Shown here one piece after another: positions 2,907 to 8,963 of a stretch of DNA of 8,963 bases (positions are counted from its first letter, which is position 1; each line of letters begins with the position of its first letter). The stretch is from Elusimicrobiota bacterium. Its GTDB lineage: Bacteria > Elusimicrobiota > Endomicrobiia > Endomicrobiales > Endomicrobiaceae. The stretch is from the NCBI GenBank assembly GCA_031256695.1, contig JAIRQB010000024.1, positions 1 through 8,963 on the forward strand, in the 5' to 3' direction. The position numbers and the translations under genes were made by a program. The notes under the pieces are model-generated. The model made no database searches. It was not told the origin of the DNA and saw nothing but the letters and a program-made list of their open reading frames with translations.

Positions 2907-5578
2907 GATATAAAAAAAAGAAAAGCAAAAATAGCAAAACCAAAGCAAGAGAGTGCTATGCCTATTTTTAAACCGGGCGAGGTATATTTTAAAGTTATTT
3001 TGAAAAAGCCTTTTTTTAGAAGCAATCCCGTCATCGCAGTATTTACTCTGATTAAATCCTGTTCTTTGCCGTCTACCCAAGCCTTCCAGCCTTTAGAATA
3101 TGGAATTGAAAGGCATAAAATGCCGTTTTCTTTTAAAGAAATCTCAGCATTTATCTCATTTGCCGAGACTTTGACATTTTGCAATGTTGTCTGTCTCAAT
3201 GCCGTCGCTTGCTTTTCATAATTTTCCATCGGCAGGCTTATTATTTCAATTTTATCGTATTTAAAGACTCCGTCTTTCTCAAATCTTAAAACTATCTCCT
3301 CTTTAAAATCCGCAGAATAGCCTGCATTTACCATATAATCATTCTTGCCTACATACCAAAAATAATCGGGAGTTATAAAATCTATGACTTTTAAAACTTT
3401 CGCTTTTGCGCTTTCAGAGGAAGTTATGACAATTTGTATTTTTGTATTTTTTTCATTCTCATTTTTATAAGAGAGATTTTGAAATCTGATATAAGTCTCG
3501 CTGTTTTTTAGTCCTTTAAAAAATAGAGAAGCAAAAGCATTAGGAGTTGAAACTGAAATTGAATTCCCTTCAAATTTAATCAAATGCGGCTGATTTTTCA
3601 TCTGATAATCAATGCCGCGCTCTACAAAATCCAAATCAGCGCCTTTTACTTCAAGCGGCGCAAAACTTTTATCAAAAGCCTCGTCTTTTATATCTAATGC
3701 AGCCGCTTGCATTAAAGCCTGCTGTTTCTGCAAAGAAGTAAGTTTTTCATATTCCTGTCTATTGATAAATTTTTTATAGACATATCCGAAGGGAATGAAC
3801 TTTTTATTCTCATAGATATTGTATAGAACCCTCAAACCCCCGTTGAATTTTTCATAACTTTTTGAAGCCTCAAAACCAAAAGGAGCATAAATTGAATTCC
3901 TGCGTTCCGTTATAAAATGCCCGACATTAAAAAGAGAATCAAGCATAGTTCTCTCGTCAAGCCCCAAATATAAATAATCCGTAGTCTCAAAATAATCCAT
4001 CTCGCTCAAGAATTTAAAAATATAAGGATTTGCGAGGCTAAAATAAAAAGAAATTCCTTTTATATGCAAAGCGGCGGCGATATTTGGGTATCTGTCTTCT
4101 TCAAAATCTTGTTTTTCATATCTGCTAAAAGCGGATTTCTCATCGTTTTTTATTTCTTTTATTGGGCTTTTTAAAATCATATCTGTCGGCTGCCCCCAGT
4201 ATTTCAATTTTTTTGACACATAATCTTCGTCATAGACAAAAAAGGAATTTACTCCCGCGTTTATAAAAAGCAAAAGAATAAAAACCATATAGGTTTTTTC
4301 TACGCTGATTTTTTTTGCCGAGCATAAAAAAGCAAACAAAGAAAAACATAAAAGGATAATGCCAGGGATTATTATCTGAGCGGCTCTGAAATCTGCAAAA
4401 ATAACGGCGCAAAGCAAATAGAGAGCGCAAAGCGCGGATATGATTTTTATTTCTCTTGCGCCCAGACTTATTATTTTTTGCAAATTCAAAACGGTTATAA
4501 AAGAGACAAAAAAACTGAAAGCAAAAACCCATCTATTTGAGACATAACTAAAGCCGTTAAAAAATTGACCTGCGGGAGGAAAAGCAAGAAGGCAAAGAAA
4601 AATTATAAAAAGCGCTTTTATTTTTATTTGCACGCCGCGCTTGATAAAAAGCGCCGCAATAACTATTAGAGACACGGCGCAATATCCTAATGCCGTCCAG
4701 TTAGAAGGCGCAATTACCGTTATAAAAGAATAGAGAAATTCAGGATAAAACTTTAAAGGATAGAGCCAATCAAGAGAGAATTGCGCCTGCTTTCTCACAG
4801 CAGACATAAGAGAAAAAAGATTTGGAATAAAAATAAAACAAGCGCAAAGAAAACCCGTCAAATAATATCCTGTAAATTTAAAAAAATACAAAAAAGCCGG
4901 GCATTCTCCGCTCCGCCGCGCCTGCCTTATAAAAAAATAGACGAAAATAAAAATACTCAGCATATAAAAGAAATAAAAATTGCTTGCCAAAGAAATAAAA
5001 ACCATAGTTATAAAAAAAATCGGGCTTTTGCCTTCAAAGATATTTTCTGCCCCGATAAAAAGAAGCGGCAAATAAATGAGCGGATTTAAAAAGAAAGGCT
5101 GAGTGAAAACGCTGTATAAAATAAAAGAGCAGGAAATATATATAAGAGAGCCTAATAGGACGGGAAAACCCTGCGCCTTCATCTTAAAAGAATAAAGAGA
5201 AAAAGCGAGACCTGCAAGATAGAGCCTTAAAAAAATCAGCAGTGAAAAAAGAAATTGAGAGTATTTGAGGGGGACAAAAAAAGAAAGGAGAGCCAGAGGG
5301 TCTCCGATAATGTAGTAATGGAGAGCGCTTAAAATATCCGCGCCGTATCCTATATTAAAATCCCACAGCGGGATAGAAAAATTGCCGCTCATAAAAGAAA
5401 AAAATAGAGAGCGCAGATATTGCCCCCAATAGACGAGCGCAATATAGTGCTGCGCTTCCGGGTCCTCTGTGGATATAAAGGAATAGCCCGAAAATATAAA
5501 TTTCCAAAACATTGCGATAAATAAAATTTGGAAACACAATGTATAGACGAGATAATAATTTTTTTTATTTGAAAGCAT
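2879..5578 (-). CDS. YfhO-family multi-pass membrane protein (GT-C-like)
   Basis: 899 residues, a normal length for the family. Residues 8-29 are the first membrane segment, followed by an outward loop with FISTEDPEAQHY (35-45). Asp39 sits where GT-C glycosyltransferases carry the acidic catalytic residue. About a dozen hydrophobic segments run to residue 450, including 95-130, 138-175, 187-217, 235-258, 280-312, 320-335, 350-367, 377-420 and 430-448. A soluble domain of about 420 residues follows. Near its end is the family hallmark SIPYSKGWKAWVDGKEQDL (824-842), then VNTAMTGLLLKKGFFKITLKY, one last membrane segment (872-890) and a basic tail. Bacillus YfhO acts in glycosylation of wall teichoic/lipoteichoic polymers; the substrate here cannot be read from sequence. 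The ATG at 5578 has no Shine-Dalgarno site. The gene is third after 8885-7146 and 7149-5659, 80 nt below the oxidase. Confidence 0.9.
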   Translation of the reverse strand: MLSNKKNYYLVYTLCFQILFIAMFWKFIFSGYSFISTEDPEAQHYIALVYWGQYLRSLFFSFMSGNFSIPLWDFNIGYGADILSALHYYIIGDPLALLSFFVPLKYSQFLFSLLIFLRLYLAGLAFSLYSFKMKAQGFPVLLGSLIYISCSFILYSVFTQPFFLNPLIYLPLLFIGAENIFEGKSPIFFITMVFISLASNFYFFYMLSIFIFVYFFIRQARRSGECPAFLYFFKFTGYYLTGFLCACFIFIPNLFSLMSAVRKQAQFSLDWLYPLKFYPEFLYSFITVIAPSNWTALGYCAVSLIVIAALFIKRGVQIKIKALFIIFLCLLAFPPAGQFFNGFSYVSNRWVFAFSFFVSFITVLNLQKIISLGAREIKIISALCALYLLCAVIFADFRAAQIIIPGIILLCFSLFAFLCSAKKISVEKTYMVFILLLFINAGVNSFFVYDEDYVSKKLKYWGQPTDMILKSPIKEIKNDEKSAFSRYEKQDFEEDRYPNIAAALHIKGISFYFSLANPYIFKFLSEMDYFETTDYLYLGLDERTMLDSLFNVGHFITERRNSIYAPFGFEASKSYEKFNGGLRVLYNIYENKKFIPFGYVYKKFINRQEYEKLTSLQKQQALMQAAALDIKDEAFDKSFAPLEVKGADLDFVERGIDYQMKNQPHLIKFEGNSISVSTPNAFASLFFKGLKNSETYIRFQNLSYKNENEKNTKIQIVITSSESAKAKVLKVIDFITPDYFWYVGKNDYMVNAGYSADFKEEIVLRFEKDGVFKYDKIEIISLPMENYEKQATALRQTTLQNVKVSANEINAEISLKENGILCLSIPYSKGWKAWVDGKEQDLIRVNTAMTGLLLKKGFFKITLKYTSPGLKIGIALSCFGFAIFAFLFFISKRRKMRFF

Positions 5579-5658
5579 ATTTGATTTTTTAGCGGCTCTG
5601 TTTATCCGCTTTGAAAGGATTTTTTAGCGCAAAATTAAAAAATGCGCGGGAAAATAAT

Positions 5659-7149
5659 TTAGGCTTGTTTTAAATACTCTTTTGGAAAAATATTGCCCGC
5701 GCCGAGTATTCCGCTTTTATCTAATGAGAGTTTAAATTTAGACGCTTGAGCAAAACCAACTTTGCCTATCATTTTTTCTAAAAAGAGATGCCTTGTTTTG
5801 CCTATTCCGTGTTCTGCCGAGCAAGTGCCGCCTAAATCAACAACTTTTTGAATAATGACGGAGTAAATTTCTTTTGCCCTCGTAAAATCAGCCTCATTTG
5901 CCGCTATGATATTTGCGTGCAGATGATTTTCGCCTATATGACCGAAAAAAAGATAAGGCAGATTTAACTCTTTAAATTGCGCCTCGCAAAAATCATAAAT
6001 CTCAAAAAGTTTCCCTTCGGGGACGGCAAAGTCTGAATAAACTTTTGGAAATCCGTTTTTCTTTACCATTTCATTTACCTTGCGGGGCAAATCTGCCCTG
6101 ATTTCTAAAAAATTTTTCATCTGAGCGGCATTAGAGGCAAACCAAACTTTTTCAAAATCTATTGAATTTTCTTCAAGAAATGTCGCCCATTTATCAGTCA
6201 GAGCTTCGCGCTCTTGTTCCTCGTAAATATCCTGCTCAAAAATCAGAGCGCCTTGCGCCTCTTGCGGAATTTGCGGATAATCCGCCCTCAAAATTTGCAA
6301 AGAGTTTCCGTCTAAATATTCCAAACTCATAGGATAAACGGCGGAAGTTTTAGAATGCATTTGAGATAAAAGATTTTGCGTAAAAATAAGCGTTTCTTTT
6401 TTAGAATTAAAAAAAACAAAGCCGCCTATAATATCTTTATAAGCGGGTATTAAAAAAAGTTCTGCCTCGTAAATAACGCCTAAAGTCCCTTCGCTTCCTA
6501 TAAAAATGTCTATCAAATCCGCCCCGTCATAATTGTAATAAGCGGCGGCATTTTTAATTGCAGGCAAAATATATTTAGGGAGTTTTATTTTGCATTCTCC
6601 TCCGCCTTTTCTAAAAGATAAAACCCCATTGCTGTCTGCAAAACATTTCCCCCGCTCAATAAAACAATCAGAGCCGTCCGTAAAAATTATTTTAAGCGAC
6701 TTAATATAGTCTCTTGTAGAGCCGAATTTAAAACCGATTCCGCCTGAAGCATTTGTAGAGATATTTCCGCCGATAGAGGAATTTTTTTCAGTAGGGTCAG
6801 GCGGATATAGCCAGCCTTGTCCATAGACTTTCTCTTTTATAGCGCAAAGCCTTGCCCCCGCTTGAGCGCAAATATAAGCGTTTTTGCCGTCAATTACTTT
6901 AATGCCGCCGATTTTGTTTAATTTTTCTAAAGATAAAACAGCGCCGCCGAAGGCAAGAGCGGCGCCCGTATTTGCAGTCATCGCTCCCGCAACAGTTACG
7001 GGGATTTTCTTTTGAGACATTTCAATTAAAAAATCAGCAATATCTTTTTCATTTTCCGCCAAAGCGACAAAATCTGCAAAAGCGCCGCGCAACCCTGAAT
7101 TGTCCTCAAAATAATTCTGCAACATAGATATGTCTTTCTTTATAATCAT
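5659..7149 (-). CDS. FAD-linked oxidase, GlcD / D-lactate dehydrogenase type
   Basis: 496 residues, the usual length for this VAO-type flavoprotein group. The N-terminal FAD domain (about 25-235) shows VTVAGAMTANTGAALAFGGAVLSL-type glycine-rich FAD loops at 51-74, PPDPTEKNSSIGGNISTNASG (116-136), KFGSTRDY (141-148) and GSEGTLGV (218-225). The C-terminal oxidase domain has the metal/substrate site HIGENHLHANI (404-414), EHGIGKTR (446-453) and a closing GAGNIFPKEY (483-492). Such enzymes oxidise 2-hydroxy acids such as D-lactate, glycolate or D-2-hydroxyglutarate and pass electrons to a quinone or partner flavoprotein; the exact substrate is not visible. The first FAD loop is unusual: many relatives have GTGLTG where AMTANTG stands here. 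There is no signal peptide, so it acts in the cytoplasm or at the inner face of the membrane. Its ATG overlaps the previous stop as ATGA, giving coupled translation; an in-frame ATG at codon 9 is a less likely start. Confidence 0.92.
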   Translation of the reverse strand: MIIKKDISMLQNYFEDNSGLRGAFADFVALAENEKDIADFLIEMSQKKIPVTVAGAMTANTGAALAFGGAVLSLEKLNKIGGIKVIDGKNAYICAQAGARLCAIKEKVYGQGWLYPPDPTEKNSSIGGNISTNASGGIGFKFGSTRDYIKSLKIIFTDGSDCFIERGKCFADSNGVLSFRKGGGECKIKLPKYILPAIKNAAAYYNYDGADLIDIFIGSEGTLGVIYEAELFLIPAYKDIIGGFVFFNSKKETLIFTQNLLSQMHSKTSAVYPMSLEYLDGNSLQILRADYPQIPQEAQGALIFEQDIYEEQEREALTDKWATFLEENSIDFEKVWFASNAAQMKNFLEIRADLPRKVNEMVKKNGFPKVYSDFAVPEGKLFEIYDFCEAQFKELNLPYLFFGHIGENHLHANIIAANEADFTRAKEIYSVIIQKVVDLGGTCSAEHGIGKTRHLFLEKMIGKVGFAQASKFKLSLDKSGILGAGNIFPKEYLKQA

Positions 7150-8885
7150 CCGCTTATCTTCTTAAAAAGAGAATCTACGCCGTCTGACATATCGCTTATA
7201 AAGAGTCCTGTAACCGCCGACTTTTTATCAACTCTAAATCTAAATTCAGGCTTTTTAAAACTCCAGCCCGGTATGCTCATAGCGCTGAAACTGTCTTTGT
7301 TGTAATGAGTCAGAGTGAGCCAAGTTTTAAAAGAGCCCGCGCTGAATTTTAATTGATTATTTTCAAGCCTAACTTCAACGATTCCGTATAAACTGTTGAT
7401 GTATTTTCCCGTATAATTTTTCAAATTTTGCGGCGGAATAATTTTTTCAACTTTTTTTGATGCATTCTCTCGGCTTTTTCGCCTCGCTTCAGACCTCTGT
7501 AAATTCTTTCGGCTCCAGTCTGTCCTGTCTTTTTGAAAATATAAATCATATAGGCTTAATGTTATGGATTCTGCTGCGGGGACATTGTTTAAATTCATAA
7601 GTATGACGGCGCCTATATTTTTGCCGCGCAAAAAAGAAATATAAGCGCCCTGCATATCTGTTGTGCCGCCGTGCCAAAAATTATCTCCGTAATCGCGAGG
7701 GCTGAGACGCCAGCCTAAACAATAATAATATCCTTGCTGTTTATTTTGAACTTTTTTAGAAAACACTCTGTCCATATTTTTTTTAGAAACCAGTCTCTTT
7801 CCATTTACAATTCCGTCATTTGTCAAAAATAAAAGCCATTTAGAAAAATCGTCTATATTTGTATTTATTCCTCCCGCAGGCGCAAAAATATAGGGCCACG
7901 AATTGTATGGCAATTTGTCTGAGGCTGGGACGAGAGAGCCGTTTCTATAATAATGCCCGTAACTTCTATTTTTAGCGTTTATAAAACTTGCCAAATCCGA
8001 CGTGGTAGATTGCATTTTAAGAGGAGTCAAAATATATTTGTTTAGATTTTGCTCCCAAGCAATGCCGCTGGCTTCTCTCATAATCTCTCCCGCGAGCAGA
8101 AATAGATTGTTTTGATAGCCGTAAGTTTGTCTAAAATTTCCGTCCATTCTTATATAGCGGATAGAATTTATGATTTGCCGCCTTGTATATCCGAATAGAA
8201 GCATAAAATGTTGAGAATAAGGAGTAAGCCCGCTGTATTGTGAAAGCAAATCCTCTAATGTCATCTCTTGAGTGAGAATCGGATTTGAAAAACGGAATTC
8301 AGGCAAATGCTTTATAACCTTATCGTCAAAACTTAAAATCCCTCTGTCGTCAAAAATAGCGGCAAGCATAGATGTAAAAGCCTTTGTGCAAGAGCCTATT
8401 TGGAAAATAGTTTGATTGTCTACGGGCTCTTTTAAGACTGTATCTTTAACTCCGAAAGATTTTCTATAGACTATTTTTCCGTCTATGACAGCGGCGACAG
8501 ACATACCCGGTATGCCCCATTCTCTTTTGATTCTTATTATGTCTTTTTCAAATTCAGACAACATATAATTTAAATTGTCTTTGCCGTCCGATGAGAGATT
8601 ATTGAATTTGCTTTGAGCGTCATTGAGCGGTTTGGCGGCAGAAGGATTTTCAGAAGAATTTTCATTTGCGGCGGCGCTTGAATTTGTATATGTGATTTGA
8701 CGGATTCGGCTTTCGCCGAAACTCTCCTCTATGCTTAAGACTGCGGCAGGTTCAACAATGTCTTCAGGGACTTGAGAGGCGGAATCCTCTTGATTTAAAA
8801 GGGGATACTGGGCGAGGGAAAAATCCGTAAGTATCAGGCTGGAAAAAAAAACAAAGACGAGCAAAATTGATGCGAGTTTTTTCAT
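7146..8885 (-). CDS. Exported serine hydrolase (beta-lactamase class C / PBP fold) with DUF3471-like C-terminus
   Basis: 579 residues. Residues 1-25 are a Sec signal peptide (probable cleavage SLA, then QYP). A Ser/Ala/Asn-rich linker (about 30-100) follows, then the hydrolase domain (about 105-450). The three active-site motifs are present: SxxK as S165-C-T-K168, YxN as Y257-Q-N259, and the KTG-equivalent HGG at 405-407 (FWHGGTTDMQGAY). QYSGLTPYS (216-224) matches the usual box between them. After a basic linker (455-485), residues 488-575 (LKNYTGKYINSLYGIVEVRLENNQLKF) resemble the DUF3471 domain often found in this family. It should act outside the cytoplasm as a peptidase, esterase or peptidoglycan-active enzyme; true beta-lactamase activity cannot be claimed. 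The start at 8885 gives the signal peptide directly but has no Shine-Dalgarno site, only an A-rich leader. It is the first gene of the probable three-gene operon. Confidence 0.92.
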   Translation of the reverse strand: MKKLASILLVFVFFSSLILTDFSLAQYPLLNQEDSASQVPEDIVEPAAVLSIEESFGESRIRQITYTNSSAAANENSSENPSAAKPLNDAQSKFNNLSSDGKDNLNYMLSEFEKDIIRIKREWGIPGMSVAAVIDGKIVYRKSFGVKDTVLKEPVDNQTIFQIGSCTKAFTSMLAAIFDDRGILSFDDKVIKHLPEFRFSNPILTQEMTLEDLLSQYSGLTPYSQHFMLLFGYTRRQIINSIRYIRMDGNFRQTYGYQNNLFLLAGEIMREASGIAWEQNLNKYILTPLKMQSTTSDLASFINAKNRSYGHYYRNGSLVPASDKLPYNSWPYIFAPAGGINTNIDDFSKWLLFLTNDGIVNGKRLVSKKNMDRVFSKKVQNKQQGYYYCLGWRLSPRDYGDNFWHGGTTDMQGAYISFLRGKNIGAVILMNLNNVPAAESITLSLYDLYFQKDRTDWSRKNLQRSEARRKSRENASKKVEKIIPPQNLKNYTGKYINSLYGIVEVRLENNQLKFSAGSFKTWLTLTHYNKDSFSAMSIPGWSFKKPEFRFRVDKKSAVTGLFISDMSDGVDSLFKKISG

Positions 8886-8963
8886 AGTTTTATTTTTTAT
8901 TGAAGTTAAATTTTTTTAGCGTAAAAACGGTTTTAATCTATAAACGCCGCCGCTTGACAAAGC

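Noticed and set aside
4781..5089. Plus-strand frame inside the YfhO-type gene
   Set aside because: It is a Lys-rich shadow of the antisense strand of hydrophobic, AT-rich codons, with no start signal.
5584..5615. AGCGG...CCGCT hairpin between the oxidase and the YfhO-type gene as a terminator
   Set aside because: The 5-bp stem with a 10-nt loop is followed on the minus strand by A rather than T, so it does not have terminator form.
7146..8885. Calling the serine hydrolase an antibiotic-resistance beta-lactamase (ampC)
   Set aside because: The YQN and HGG motifs, the long linker and the DUF3471-like tail fit the broad hydrolase/esterase group; the KTG motif of true class C enzymes is absent.
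8954..8959. TTGACA on the plus strand near the right edge, as a divergent promoter
   Set aside because: The window ends before any -10 box could be seen, so it cannot be supported.
8886..8963. Promoter for the serine hydrolase operon
   Set aside because: TTGTCA and TATAGA are present but the spacing is about 12 nt; no pair of boxes with 16-18 nt spacing was convincing. The promoter may lie beyond the window edge.

Overview
The window looks like a piece of an AT-rich bacterial chromosome. Every gene I can support lies on the minus strand. Sec-type signal peptides, a YfhO-type membrane protein, A/T-rich codon use and a tRNA without encoded CCA all fit a bacterium. Nothing here fixes the phylum. 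The mix of YtxH/DUF948-like envelope proteins with palindromic GTCATT/GGATTCCCGC-type repeats makes me think weakly of Elusimicrobiota or a similar host-associated lineage, but this is only a guess.

Layout from left to right. Bases 1-115 are a 23-bp AT-rich tandem repeat. Bases 113-1486 are a non-coding repeat island, visibly richer in G+C than the genes. It is bounded by two copies of the same long terminator-like hairpin (113-155 and 1434-1486) and packed with palindromic repeats, some nested inside others. Bases 1538-1993 encode a small exported protein of unknown function with a perfect Shine-Dalgarno sequence. A strong terminator (2112-2141) separates it from tRNA-Phe(GAA) at 2156-2228.

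The tRNA begins 6 nt after the stop of a YtxH-type membrane protein (2235-2522). That gene begins 1 nt after the stop of a DUF948-like membrane protein (2524-2805). A near-consensus promoter (TTGACA, 17 nt, TATTAT) lies directly on top of this cluster and places the predicted transcript start at the ATG at 2805. The cluster therefore reads as a leaderless DUF948/YtxH/tRNA-Phe operon.

Bases 2879-8885 hold three co-directional genes: an exported penicillin-binding-protein/class C beta-lactamase-fold serine hydrolase with a C-terminal DUF3471-like domain (7146-8885), a GlcD/D-lactate-dehydrogenase-type FAD oxidase (5659-7149) and a 899-residue YfhO-family membrane protein (2879-5578). The first two overlap by ATGA. 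The third follows after 80 nt with no visible terminator, and an AT-rich hairpin embedded in its last codons probably ends the operon. A serine hydrolase of the periplasm, a 2-hydroxy-acid-type oxidase and a GT-C-like membrane protein do not form a pathway I recognise; a shared role is an inference from layout only.

The most interesting parts are the nested repeat island, in which hairpin loops appear to serve repeatedly as insertion sites for other palindromes, and the leaderless operon that carries a tRNA. I found no CRISPR array, transposase, toxin-antitoxin pair, phage gene or riboswitch.
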